Shown piece by piece: positions 55,270 through 64,000 of a stretch of 64,000 nt of DNA (position 1 is the first letter of the stretch; every line of letters starts with the position of its first letter). The DNA is taken from the NCBI GenBank assembly GCA_022701275.1, contig CP031740.1, positions 3,607,001-3,671,000 of the forward strand, written 5' to 3'. Under the pieces are notes generated by a model, which saw nothing but the letters and a program-made list of their open reading frames with translations, searched no databases and was not told where the DNA came from. The position numbers and the translations under genes were made by a program. Source of the stretch: Microcoleus vaginatus PCC 9802 (GTDB lineage Bacteria; Cyanobacteriota; Cyanobacteriia; Cyanobacteriales; Microcoleaceae).

Positions 55270-57075
55270 CTAAACTACTGATTTTAAATCTTGGGCTGCG
55301 TGGTGGAGTTGAGCAATGCCGAGTTTGACTTGAGAAATGCCGGATGCTGTTTCCTGAGCAGCTAGGTTAAGAGAGTTGACTGCTTCAACTACATCCTCAA
55401 TGGCGATCACCTGGTTTCTTGCAGTAAAAGAAATTTGTTTGCTGTTCAAAACAATGCGATCGATCGCCTCTGCCACGCCAGCAAAGGCGTCGGCGGTTTT
55501 TCGGGCAATTTTCACTCCATTTTCCACAGTTTTTGTCCCGTCATCCGTCACCGTTGCTGTCGAACGAATCGCTTTCTGGATGTCTGCAACTAAAGCATTA
55601 ATCTTGCTCGCTGATTCCTTGCTTCGATCGGCTAATTGGCGAATTTCGCTGGCAACAACAGCAAATCCTTTGCCACTTTCACCCGCTCTAACTGCTTCGA
55701 CAGCAGCGTTGAGGGCGAGCATATTTGTTTGGTTGGCTAAATCGCTGACTAAACCGGAGATATTGCCAATGTGATCGGTTTGCTCGCTCAAACGCAAAAT
55801 TTGCTTTTGAATTGCTCCTACATTTTCTGTCAAAGTTGCCATTTCTTTCAAGGTATTGTCTACTGCTTGACTGCCTCCTGCTGTGAGTTTAAGAGCCTGT
55901 CCAGCCCCGAAAGCGGCCGCTTCGGCTTGCTCGGCACAAGCTTTGCTTGATTCGCCCAATTCGTCCATTTTAGTAGCAGTTCGAGCTACAGCATATAGTT
56001 GTTGGCTGGCAATGCGTTCTTGCTGTTCGACGGTGACAGCAATTTGCGAGGAAGAAGAGGCGATCGCCCGCACAACTTCATTTACCGAGCGAGTAGCTCG
56101 AGTAGCCAAAAAAATTGCGAGCGCGCTAACAATAGCCGCCGTCATTCCAACTCCTGCAATCAGAGCAGACAGCAACTCTTTTTGCGGAGCAAATAGATTT
56201 TTTGTATCGTTAGCAATAATCACACTCCAACCCAATTCTGGCATATTTTTTAATGTTTCAATTGGAGCGTAAGTAATGAGTTGCTTAGCTCCATCAAGGC
56301 GATCGATATCTATGGCACTCTGAATCTTTCTGTTGGCTTGCATTTGGGCAAAAATACTAAAGTCTGACCGTGCATCTCTACTCACCTGCTGAATTTCTGT
56401 TGCTGAGAAAAACTTGCCATTGCCATCTATCAAATGGTATTCTTCTTGTTTTAATTCCTCCGAGTCTCTGGTTAATTTATCTTGGTTTTCCTGAAAACCC
56501 TGCTCTAAATAAGTTATAGGGGTGCGAGTCCTGATGACAGCGATAGTTTTCCCTGTATTGATATCGACAATCGGCGCCGCAGCAAAAAAAGCGTATTTCC
56601 CATTTATAAATGACTTTCTTGGCTGCACAAGCGTAGGACGATTAGTTTTAATTACTTCCTGAAAATACTCGCGCTTGCCTAGCTCTGTAATTGGTTCTCC
56701 GCTCGATTGCAAAATAGTATTCCCCTGGAGGTCTGCGACTGCAATACTGTCGTAACCTTCCCCTTCTTTTACATATTTATCTAACAGAGCTTGTTTTTGA
56801 CTGGTTGATGTGGTTTTGCTGACTCGGGGGTCGTTCAGTATAGCTAAATTAGCTAGTTCCTTAATGTCTAGGTAGCGTTCAAAATTAAAGTGGCTCACTT
56901 CATTTCCTGTAGAGATAGCCCGTGATTCTTGGTACTTAATTACGTACTTAGTGAGGTACTCGCTGGCCAATAAATAAGTCATCGCTCCTGTCAATAAAAG
57001 TGGGATTGTACTGAGGCAGAGCGCAAAAACAATAGCTTTTATTCTTAAAGACCAATTTCTCACTTTTAGTTTCAT
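55270..57075 (-). CDS. Methyl-accepting chemotaxis protein with dCache-like sensor
   Basis: 601 residues. Membrane helix at about 12-35, a large extracytoplasmic sensor (about 36-300) with double-Cache features ([45 protein letters not shown]), a second helix (about 305-330), then the signalling domain with the hairpin tip [20 protein letters not shown] and [20 protein letters not shown]. It should bind a small ligand outside the plasma membrane and control CheA through CheW. It lacks a HAMP domain of clear type between helix 2 and the signalling part. It is 35 bases downstream of the second MCP gene. Confidence 0.94.
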   Translation of the reverse strand: MKLKVRNWSLRIKAIVFALCLSTIPLLLTGAMTYLLASEYLTKYVIKYQESRAISTGNEVSHFNFERYLDIKELANLAILNDPRVSKTTSTSQKQALLDKYVKEGEGYDSIAVADLQGNTILQSSGEPITELGKREYFQEVIKTNRPTLVQPRKSFINGKYAFFAAAPIVDINTGKTIAVIRTRTPITYLEQGFQENQDKLTRDSEELKQEEYHLIDGNGKFFSATEIQQVSRDARSDFSIFAQMQANRKIQSAIDIDRLDGAKQLITYAPIETLKNMPELGWSVIIANDTKNLFAPQKELLSALIAGVGMTAAIVSALAIFLATRATRSVNEVVRAIASSSSQIAVTVEQQERIASQQLYAVARTATKMDELGESSKACAEQAEAAAFGAGQALKLTAGGSQAVDNTLKEMATLTENVGAIQKQILRLSEQTDHIGNISGLVSDLANQTNMLALNAAVEAVRAGESGKGFAVVASEIRQLADRSKESASKINALVADIQKAIRSTATVTDDGTKTVENGVKIARKTADAFAGVAEAIDRIVLNSKQISFTARNQVIAIEDVVEAVNSLNLAAQETASGISQVKLGIAQLHHAAQDLKSVV

Positions 57076-57110
57076 AATTAAGATTTAACAAATGATAAGT
57101 GATAAGTATT

Positions 57111-58577
57111 CTAAACAACTGCTTTTAAATCTAAAGCAGCTTCATTCAATCTTTGAGTGGCGACTTTAGTTTGAGTGATACCGCAAGCCGTTTGTGCCGC
57201 TGCTTGGTTGAGAGAGTTCATAGCTTCCACCACTTGTTCGATCGCGATCGATTGCTGTTGGGCATTCAGCGAAATTTGCTGAGAACTCAAAACCACATTG
57301 TTAATGGCATTGGCAACTCCTGCAAATGCTGCTGCAGTTTCTGAGGCAATATTCACGCCCGATTCCACAGTTTTAGTTCCTTCGTCGGCCACCATTACCG
57401 TTGAGTTAATTGCCTTTTGAATATCAGCAACTAATAGATTAATTTGTGCTCCTGATTTTTTACTGCGATCTGCAAGTTTGCGAATTTCTGACGCCACCAC
57501 ACCAAACCCCTTGCCGTGTTCCCCCGCCCGGACTGCTTCAACAGCAGCATTGAGTGCTAACATATTAGTCTGATTCGCCAAATCGCTAACTACAGTTGAG
57601 ATATTACCAATGTGATCTGTTTGTTCGCTCAACTCTATAATTTGTCGTTGAATATCCTGAACTTTAGTTTTCAACGTTGCCATTGCTTCTAAAGTTTGTT
57701 CTACAGCTTTTGTGCCACCTCCAGCTAAATTCAAGGCTTGCATTGCTTGAGCCACGGCGGTTTCGATCTGCTGTGATGTCGCCCTAGAAGAGGCTCCCAA
57801 TTCGTCCATTGTAGTAGTAGTTTGATTTACTGAAGCTGCTTGCTGACTTGCCATGCGTTCCTGTTCTTCCACGGTGGCTGCAATCTCAGTGGAAGAAGAG
57901 GCGATCGAGCTAATTGCCCGATCAATAGTTTGAGCAATTCCTGAAGAAATCAGCCAAGCTATGGCTGCACCAAACAGCACTAACAGCACCGAACCAACCA
58001 GCAGCGTCGATACCAAAAAGCTTAAAGCTTCCTTCGTCATTTTCGTTTTTTGTTTAACGATACTTAATTCTGTTTCCCGAAATTCCCCGTTCACTTTCAA
58101 AAAATTATTCAGAAAATTTGTGTACTTCCCTGTATTAAATACAGCGATAGCTTTCGTTGTCTGATTTTGCTGCAATAAGCGAACAATGTCTTCATTACAA
58201 GCATCATAATATTGATTGACTAGCTCTCGCATCCTTTGCAAACGCGTTCTCTGTTCTGGATCTTTAACGGTATGCTCTATATTATTCGCCGACTGGCGAG
58301 CCAACTCTGCACCTGCTTGAAAATCCTTTAAAAACTGCTGATTTTTATTATTAATTAAATACCCGCGCAGCCCCCGTACCATTTGCTCCGCACCTAGCGA
58401 TATATTACTTATTTCCCCGACTACCTGCTGTACCCTTTCTGTTTCTTGTAAATTTTTAAATACCTGATTTGTAGTAGCAATAACTAATAAGGGAAACCCT
58501 AAGTATATAGCGGCTGGTGCTAGATATCCGAACAGCATCTTGTTTCTAATGTTTAAGTGGTTTATTTTAGGCAACAT
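57111..58577 (-). CDS. Methyl-accepting chemotaxis protein with four-helix-bundle-type sensor
   Basis: 488 residues. Two membrane helices (about 14-36 and 190-215) border a helical periplasmic domain ([20 protein letters not shown]) that fits a CHASE3/4HB-type sensor. The signalling domain has [19 protein letters not shown] at the tip and [14 protein letters not shown]. It is closely related to the next MCP in the cytoplasmic half (same tail [20 protein letters not shown] against its [17 protein letters not shown]), so the pair arose by duplication with sensor exchange. AAGGAG before the ATG gives a strong ribosome site. Confidence 0.94.
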   Translation of the reverse strand: MLPKINHLNIRNKMLFGYLAPAAIYLGFPLLVIATTNQVFKNLQETERVQQVVGEISNISLGAEQMVRGLRGYLINNKNQQFLKDFQAGAELARQSANNIEHTVKDPEQRTRLQRMRELVNQYYDACNEDIVRLLQQNQTTKAIAVFNTGKYTNFLNNFLKVNGEFRETELSIVKQKTKMTKEALSFLVSTLLVGSVLLVLFGAAIAWLISSGIAQTIDRAISSIASSSTEIAATVEEQERMASQQAASVNQTTTTMDELGASSRATSQQIETAVAQAMQALNLAGGGTKAVEQTLEAMATLKTKVQDIQRQIIELSEQTDHIGNISTVVSDLANQTNMLALNAAVEAVRAGEHGKGFGVVASEIRKLADRSKKSGAQINLLVADIQKAINSTVMVADEGTKTVESGVNIASETAAAFAGVANAINNVVLSSQQISLNAQQQSIAIEQVVEAMNSLNQAAAQTACGITQTKVATQRLNEAALDLKAVV

Positions 58578-58830
58578 ATTTTTCTCCTTGATTTAAGCCA
58601 GTGCATACACGAATTATATGCCTTTGTCAAATAGCGCTTGAAAAGCGGATTTGGTATAACTAACTTCTCTAGTCCTGGACACACTTCAAGATAATTCTCT
58701 CATGCTGAGTCCCGCTCGTTACCCGTTCCGATCTCTGCGTTGGATCGGGATTGCGAAGGAAATGAAGTATCAAGCCAGATGCTTCACTTGACTCATGACA
58801 CATATGCTTTGCATAAGTCCTGTTCTTCAT

Positions 58831-59961
58831 TCAAACCTCTTCATCAACAACTACTTCTCCTTTTGTCAGCAGTTTTTGCAAGCTCAGAATAGCCATCATT
58901 TTTTCTCCGTAAATAGCTGTCCCCCTTAGATATTCGCGGTTAGCAGAATGCAGTGCAGCCGGAACAGCCGCCATTTCCGACACATTTAAGTATATAATAT
59001 CTAATATTTCGTCAACAACTATACCAGCGACCAAATCCCCCACTTCAACAACGATCGCCTTAGAGAGATAATTTGCAGCCTCCGACATATTTAAAGACAT
59101 ATTTAAAACACTGCGAATATCAATTAGCGTCAAAATTTCTCCCCGTAAATTCATATTTCCCACTATGCGATCGGGAGTGCAAGGAACCGGAGTTACTTGG
59201 TTAATATCAGTAAATTCGCGCACTACATCCAAAGGAATACCAAAGTATTCACCATTCAAAACAAACACCGCCAGGGACATATTAATTGCAGCATCATTTT
59301 CCCCCTTGCCTCGCAGCCTCAAATTATTAGTCCGCGATTGAAAAATTGCTTTTTCTTCCGGGGTAGCCTGCGGGCGAAAAACGTGACGATTGCTCAAAAT
59401 TTGAGGATTTTTGCCTAACAATTTTGCATTTATTTGCCACTGTAAACTTTCCGTATCTGACTCACCTGCTGTTTCTTGATTACCTGCATTGTTTGGAGAA
59501 ACAGGCCAGCTTTCCTCTAACTTTTTGGGAGAATATCGAATTAAGCGATCGAGATTCAGCAGCATGATAATATCGGCTTCGCAGCGGGCAAATCCAGCTA
59601 CAAAATGATGAGAGGCTTCTGAATGGTCTCGCCCGTAAGATAACTGCGAAGTGATGGCATCTTCTGAGAGTTCCTTAACTTCGCGAACTTGATTGACAAT
59701 TATACCGACTTTAAATTCTTGCCACTCGATGACGATCGTACTATCTGTCACAGAATACTCCTGCCAAGCGTATCCAAAACGCAGATTCAGATCCATCACG
59801 GGCAGAATTTCGCCCCGAAGGTCGATCGCCCCAACAATATCTTGAGGTGCTTCTGCAATTGCTGTCAACTCCGGCAGAAAGAAAATTTCCCGAACATAAC
59901 AGGCTTCTATACCGCAGAGAAAACCGTTCTGTTCAAAGATAAGATACGGTTTAGTGTCCAT
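58831..59961 (-). CDS. cheW: Double CheW coupling protein
   Basis: 376 residues with two CheW domains, about 5-150 (DIVGAIDLRGEILPVMDLN) and about 228-370 (RIVGNMNLRGEILTLIDIR), joined by a linker of about 75 residues. CheW links MCPs to CheA in the signalling array. Two domains in one chain could serve the two MCPs or replace the two separate CheW proteins (WspB, WspD) of Wsp systems. It starts 3 bases after the cheR stop codon, so the two are probably translationally coupled; the next gene starts after 250 bases. Confidence 0.93.
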   Translation of the reverse strand: MDTKPYLIFEQNGFLCGIEACYVREIFFLPELTAIAEAPQDIVGAIDLRGEILPVMDLNLRFGYAWQEYSVTDSTIVIEWQEFKVGIIVNQVREVKELSEDAITSQLSYGRDHSEASHHFVAGFARCEADIIMLLNLDRLIRYSPKKLEESWPVSPNNAGNQETAGESDTESLQWQINAKLLGKNPQILSNRHVFRPQATPEEKAIFQSRTNNLRLRGKGENDAAINMSLAVFVLNGEYFGIPLDVVREFTDINQVTPVPCTPDRIVGNMNLRGEILTLIDIRSVLNMSLNMSEAANYLSKAIVVEVGDLVAGIVVDEILDIIYLNVSEMAAVPAALHSANREYLRGTAIYGEKMMAILSLQKLLTKGEVVVDEEV

Positions 59962-59964
59962 ATT

Positions 59965-61632
59965 TTAGTGTACAGTTTCCTTACTGTATAATCTTAACAA
60001 TTTTTTTTTAACATCCACCAGCAGTTGATTAGCTGTCATTTTCCCCTGGGAATCTATGGGAGTGTGTTGCGGTAGTGCTTTCAGGATTTCACAAGATGAA
60101 TTGTACATTTTAATCGCTCTTTTTACTTGACCTTCTTTATTGTATATATTCCCTAGTTCTATATAAGCTGAAACAAAAGATGGACACATATAAATAGTCC
60201 TCTTTAATAAATTTTTTGCTGTTTCCAATTGCCCCTGTTCTTCAGCAATGTGAGCTTGTAAATAATCAGTCAATACTGAGCCAGGATCTACTTTCCTAGC
60301 TCGATTACAGTATTCTATTGCTTGAGAATAATTGCCCGCATTTGCATGAACTTGAGCAATTAAAAAATAAGCATCAAAATTATGCCCCTGCAAGTCTATT
60401 GACTCTTGTGCCTTGTTGATTGCCTCAGCATAATCTTGATTTTTAAATAATTGTTTAGCCTCGAAAATTAGCATTTGAGGCGTTTTATTTTGAGTATTTT
60501 CTGCTATTACTTTTTGTGTAACTGATACGGCATTGTTCCCCAAGCCGTCCTCCAGATAGCGAGAGCGCAGCATCTTCCCCAGCGGATTACTTATTGTTAA
60601 TACGGGCGGCATCTCGGGAAAATTGCTGTTAGTAACACTAGGTAATCTGGTTTTTCCTGTTAGCAACTCACCACTATCATCCCCCACAGTATCTGGTTTC
60701 GGGAATTCCCGAAATGCCGAGTTGGCTTCCCCTACCGTCGCCACCCTAGACTCTATTTGACAGCCTTCCTCCGGTACTGCATCCCGACGCTGATAAACCA
60801 CCGACTCCGGAAAAATCTTGGGCTGAAACTCGTTCATAATTTGACCATAAACTTCAGCGTGACCGGTCATTAAATATCCTCCAGGTCTCAGGGTCTTGGA
60901 AAATTTTTTCAGTACCAGTGAAATATACTTATGTTCAAAATACACAAAAACGTTTCTACACAAAATTAAGTCTATGTTATAAAGATTTTGGTAAATACTA
61001 GGAAACTCATCTGTGATTAAATTAACACAGCTAAAGGTTACACTTGGGCGCAATTCTTGATTAATGTGCCAATCATTTTGCCTCTGATAAAAATACTGCT
61101 TTTGTATCTGCGGTTCAACCAAGCGAAACGACCAATGACTGTAAACTCCCTGGGGCGCTTTTTTGATTACTTTTTCATTGATATCTGTACCTAAAATTAA
61201 TATTTTCCATTCTTCCCAATCGGGAATCAACTGTTTTAAAACAATAGCTAAAGAATAAGGTTCTTCACCGGTGGAGCAGCCCGCACTCCAGATTCGCAGT
61301 GTCGGCTGCATTCCCAAGGTCTTGTGCAAGTTTCTTTTCTGCTCTATCAATTCAGGAAAAATTACTTTTTTCAACAGAGCAAACTGTCCTTTATCTCGCA
61401 TAAAATAACTTTCTATTGTTGTTAATACCAATACTAATTCTGCCCATTCCTTTTTACTTTCAAAAGTTTTGGCGGTTAAAAGTTTATAATATTTTTCGGG
61501 TTCGGGGATTTTTTTTGCTCTCATTCGACTCATAATTTTATGAGACAAACCCTCTCGATCTTGGAACCTAATTCGCACACCTATCTCAGTAGTAATTAAG
61601 TTAATAAATAGCTGAAGTATGGAATCATTCAT
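59965..61632 (-). CDS. cheR: CheR methyltransferase with C-terminal TPRs
   Basis: 555 residues. CheR N-terminal helical domain (about 1-75), SAM-binding methyltransferase domain with LRIWSAGCSTGEEPYSLAI near 110 and LILCRNVFVYF, a linker, and three or four TPRs (about 395-540: AINKAQESIDLQGHNFDAYF, AIEYCNRARKVDPGS). It methylates Glu residues of the MCPs. TPR-bearing CheR is typical of Wsp and other non-flagellar systems (WspC). It is first in the operon, with a 388-base upstream gap that should hold the promoter. Confidence 0.94.
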   Translation of the reverse strand: MNDSILQLFINLITTEIGVRIRFQDREGLSHKIMSRMRAKKIPEPEKYYKLLTAKTFESKKEWAELVLVLTTIESYFMRDKGQFALLKKVIFPELIEQKRNLHKTLGMQPTLRIWSAGCSTGEEPYSLAIVLKQLIPDWEEWKILILGTDINEKVIKKAPQGVYSHWSFRLVEPQIQKQYFYQRQNDWHINQELRPSVTFSCVNLITDEFPSIYQNLYNIDLILCRNVFVYFEHKYISLVLKKFSKTLRPGGYLMTGHAEVYGQIMNEFQPKIFPESVVYQRRDAVPEEGCQIESRVATVGEANSAFREFPKPDTVGDDSGELLTGKTRLPSVTNSNFPEMPPVLTISNPLGKMLRSRYLEDGLGNNAVSVTQKVIAENTQNKTPQMLIFEAKQLFKNQDYAEAINKAQESIDLQGHNFDAYFLIAQVHANAGNYSQAIEYCNRARKVDPGSVLTDYLQAHIAEEQGQLETAKNLLKRTIYMCPSFVSAYIELGNIYNKEGQVKRAIKMYNSSCEILKALPQHTPIDSQGKMTANQLLVDVKKKLLRLYSKETVH

Positions 61633-62021
61633 GTCAACTCAGGTAGATTCATTTAATAATTTGGGAAGTGGCCACTTTTACTGAGCTGGTGGTGAGTTTG
61701 TGCTCAGGATAGCCGCTCACCCGCGGCTCGTCCGTTCGCAAAGCCGAAGGGAGCCGAAGGGAAGTGCGTAGCCGAACTATTGGGAATTGGGCAACTTGTA
61801 AGCTCGTGTAGTCGAAGAATTGGTAATTGGAAATTGGGGAATTGGAAATTAGAAATTTAGAATTTAGCCGATCGCATTAACAAGAACAGTGTTACAAAAC
61901 ATCATATCAGAAACTTGCCAGCTACTCAAAAGAAAAAGGCAAAAGGTAAAAGACACAAGCCAGGAAAAAATTATCCCTTCTGCCTTCTACCTTCTGCCTT
62001 CAAAAGCACTAATCTCCAACT
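61633..62021. other. Gap upstream of cheR, repeat-rich
   Basis: No gene. Contains a GCCGAAGGGA direct repeat (about 61742-61762), GTAGTCGAAG, and an AATTGG/AAATTGGGG heptamer-like tract (about 61782-61862). The chemosensory operon promoter is probably in the part nearest 61632. Confidence 0.55.
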
Positions 62022-63788
62022 TTAAGCTGGATATATCCGCAAGCGACGATTGGGTTCTTCCCCAAAACTGTGGGACTTCAGGTGATAGTGTTCCACAAGT
62101 TCGTGCTGCATTTTGCGGACATTCGGAGAACGGGGCAGGAGTTCCACCGGCTGTCCCTTGGGAATGACGATTTGCTCGACTGCCAAGCGGGTTTCTTCGA
62201 GAGCTTCGATCTCATCAGAAGAACCGCTGCGGGCGAATAAGGCGAGGTCTGCCACTTCCGGGGTGCCCGGGTCATCCATGTCCAATAGGCGCCGCAAAGC
62301 TCTCGCTACGTGGGGTATAGTGCCAGCCTTAATTGTGTGCAGGGGAACTTGGCGAGTTTTGGCCAAGTGCCTCAATTTCGACTGGTTCCGAACGTTCGAT
62401 CGCAAAGCCAAAACCACGTCAGCACTCTCAATATCCTTCGTCAGCAGCACCGGCAGGTTCAGCGTTGAAATCACCTGTTCGAGCTGGTGGCGAGGTATGC
62501 CGTAAGGATAAACGTGGAGGGGCAAATCTTCGCCGTTAGGGCCGACATTATGGGAATAGCGTCCGGGGTTGGGTACTGGTTCGACGGACAGGGATTCTTC
62601 GAGCAGTTGCTCGAAATACCGAGTCTCAGAAACCGGCGCGCTCTTAGCAGCGAAGTTCTCGCTGGGAGCGGGCATCGGCACCATTTTGCCAGCACTCCGC
62701 CACCCAGAGATCGGTGTGACGGGCCGCATTGCCGAGACAGCAGCCGGGCCGCTGGAAGCTGCCATCCCCGGAAACCGGGCGGGGGGAGCGGCCGAGTCGC
62801 GCTCGATAATTACTTCTCCACTCTCGCTGACACTTCTGATTTGCTGGTGCGGTTCACGTCCCCGCAGCAGAGTGTCGATCGCATCTGCAACTCGCTCGTG
62901 GATTACCCAGCGCTCGCGTTCGAGCATTTCGATGGCAATTTCAAAAGTTGGCGGTGCTTTGCGCTCCAAAACCGTCTTTTGAGAACCGCGCCGTCTTGCT
63001 TCGTCATCTCCCAGCGTCACCGCTTGGATGCCCCCAATTAAATCTGCCAGAGTCGGGTTTTTCATCAAGTTTTCGATCCGGTTCCCGTGGGCGGTACCGA
63101 CCAACTGCACGCCCCTTTCGGCGATCGTCCGAGCCGCCAAAGCTTCGAGTTCCGTGCCGATTTCGTCAATCACGATCACTTGCGGCATATGGTTTTCCAC
63201 TGCTTCGATCATGACTTGGTGCTGAAGTTCGGGACGGGAAACTTGCATTCTGCGAGCTCTGCCGATCGCTGGGTGGGGAATATCTCCATCTCCGGCAATT
63301 TCGTTGGAGGTGTCGATGATTACCACCCGTTTTTCCAAGTCATCGGCGAGCACGCGGGCAATTTCCCGCAGGGCGGTGGTTTTGCCGACTCCGGGGCGGC
63401 CGAGCATCAAAATTGACTGACCGGTTTCCACTAAATCGCGGATAATGCCGATCGTCCCGAACACAGCGCGGCCCACCCTCAAAGTCAAGCCGATAATCTC
63501 GCCGCTGCGGTTGCGAAGGGCGCTAATTCGGTGCAGGGTTTGCTCGATACCGGCTCGATTGTCGCCGCCGAAGTGGCCGACTCGCTGGATGCAATAGTTG
63601 AGGTGTGCCTTGGAAACCGGCGTTTGGGAAAGAGGTTCGGCCAAGGATGGAAAACGAGCTTCAGGTCGGCGGCCCAAATCCATCACAATCTCAATGAGAT
63701 TGTTGCGCTGCGGGTGCTGCTCTAAGGGCTGCCGGATCTCATCTGGCACGATGTCTAATAATCTGTTGAGGTCGTCTGTAATCTGCAT
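62022..63788 (-). CDS. ycf45: Ycf45-like AAA ATPase with R3H domain
   Basis: 588 residues from the ATG at 63788 (MQITDDLNRLL). The first 330 residues are a SpoIIIAA-type ATPase with Walker A GRPGVGKT (130-137) and Walker B VIVIDEIGTELEA. A low-complexity linker leads to a C-terminal region ending in an R3H single-strand nucleic-acid-binding motif (RKMQHELVEHYHLKSHSFG, then RRLRIYP). This is the plastid/cyanobacterial Ycf45 family, annotated as single-stranded nucleic-acid-binding; its function is not established. It is followed within the window by no other gene on this strand and is preceded by the end of another gene. Confidence 0.93.
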   Translation of the reverse strand: MQITDDLNRLLDIVPDEIRQPLEQHPQRNNLIEIVMDLGRRPEARFPSLAEPLSQTPVSKAHLNYCIQRVGHFGGDNRAGIEQTLHRISALRNRSGEIIGLTLRVGRAVFGTIGIIRDLVETGQSILMLGRPGVGKTTALREIARVLADDLEKRVVIIDTSNEIAGDGDIPHPAIGRARRMQVSRPELQHQVMIEAVENHMPQVIVIDEIGTELEALAARTIAERGVQLVGTAHGNRIENLMKNPTLADLIGGIQAVTLGDDEARRRGSQKTVLERKAPPTFEIAIEMLERERWVIHERVADAIDTLLRGREPHQQIRSVSESGEVIIERDSAAPPARFPGMAASSGPAAVSAMRPVTPISGWRSAGKMVPMPAPSENFAAKSAPVSETRYFEQLLEESLSVEPVPNPGRYSHNVGPNGEDLPLHVYPYGIPRHQLEQVISTLNLPVLLTKDIESADVVLALRSNVRNQSKLRHLAKTRQVPLHTIKAGTIPHVARALRRLLDMDDPGTPEVADLALFARSGSSDEIEALEETRLAVEQIVIPKGQPVELLPRSPNVRKMQHELVEHYHLKSHSFGEEPNRRLRIYPA

Positions 63789-63825
63789 TCGCCTCGATGT
63801 GTTCGGTGACGTTTTCAACTTTTTA

Positions 63826-63863
63826 GTCAGTTGTCAGTTGTCAGTTAACAGTTGCCAGTTGTT
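63826..63863. repeat. STRR-type heptamer tract (CAGTTGT)n
   Basis: Four to five units upstream of ycf45. Confidence 0.7.
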
Positions 63864-63910
63864 TTTTACTTGTAACTAATGGCTTCTGAGTTCTGACTAA
63901 TGACTTCTGA

Positions 63911-64000
63911 CTAAAATTCTTTGAGCTGGGAAACTAGAGAACAAGCTAAACTCACGGCCTCCGAGAGAAGTTCTGGGACGGCTTCGAGCTGAGGTAGCCG
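63911..64000 (-). CDS. C-terminal end of an unidentified gene
   Basis: The minus strand is open from the window edge to a TAG at 63911 and reads RLPQLEAVPELLSEAVSLAC then SLVSQLKEF, a plausible amphipathic helical C-terminus. Too short to identify. Confidence 0.4.
   Translation of the reverse strand, partial: RLPQLEAVPELLSEAVSLACSLVSQLKEF

Noticed and set aside
62487..63041. Plus-strand open frame of 184 codons
   Set aside because: Antisense shadow of ycf45, which has clear Walker and R3H motifs.

Overview
The window is from a filamentous, non-marine-type cyanobacterium, most like the Oscillatoriales (Microcoleus/Oscillatoria/Phormidium group); this assignment is inference. The support is the dense HIP1 octamer GCGATCGC and its shorter forms, heptanucleotide tandem repeats (STRR type) in many intergenic gaps, a Ycf45 homologue, giant Ser/Thr-His dual kinases, DUF928 and TpsB proteins, and many small palindromic repeats.

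Layout. 1-12.5 kb: three tandem giant kinases (Ser/Thr kinase, AAA ATPase, TPR-like helices, GAF, histidine kinase), the first cut by the window edge, followed by a decayed fragment of a fourth C-terminus. 12.6-14.8 kb: a PAS histidine kinase whose membrane domain resembles the ethylene-receptor fold but lacks the copper ligands. 15-21 kb: leucyl aminopeptidase pepA, an IS605-type tnpB element just upstream of it, a soluble lytic transglycosylase, and a lumenal-type pentapeptide protein. 21-24.5 kb: a small membrane protein, a CbiG-type cobalamin protein, and a tandem duplication holding two copies of an unrecognised 120-residue protein built of three exact 40-residue repeats, facing one truncated and one intact TetR gene. 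24.7-30 kb: an M16 peptidase pair (one active, one lacking the zinc motif) and asnS. 30-37.6 kb: small proteins, an anti-sigma-type ATPase, an alpha/beta hydrolase, a Tat-type aldo/keto reductase, a 46-residue membrane protein, a propeller-transglutaminase protein and a DUF928 protein. 37.9-42.1 kb: an orphan TpsB porin, a small conserved protein, an HNH nuclease and a ribbon-helix-helix protein. 42.6-46.7 kb: three cell-wall enzymes (PBP4-type carboxypeptidase, DUF1460 amidase-like protein, class A beta-lactamase-like hydrolase). 47 kb: tRNA-Gln. 47.1-51.1 kb: a GAF histidine kinase and a divergent CheY-like regulator. 51.2-61.6 kb: a minus-strand chemosensory operon read cheR-TPR, double cheW, two MCPs, cheA-REC, cheB. 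62-64 kb: the Ycf45-like AAA/R3H protein and the end of another gene.

The window is dominated by signalling. Five histidine kinases share one subtype (AHEINNPV phosphoacceptor box), and the six-gene chemosensory operon has the parts list of a Wsp-type pathway, including the CheR with TPRs and the CheA-REC hybrid, but no GGDEF output gene. The most unusual items are the 3x40-residue repeat protein in its duplicated TetR context, the ethylene-receptor-like sensor without copper ligands, the TnpB without zinc-ribbon cysteines, and the recombined third giant kinase with a relic C-terminus beside it.
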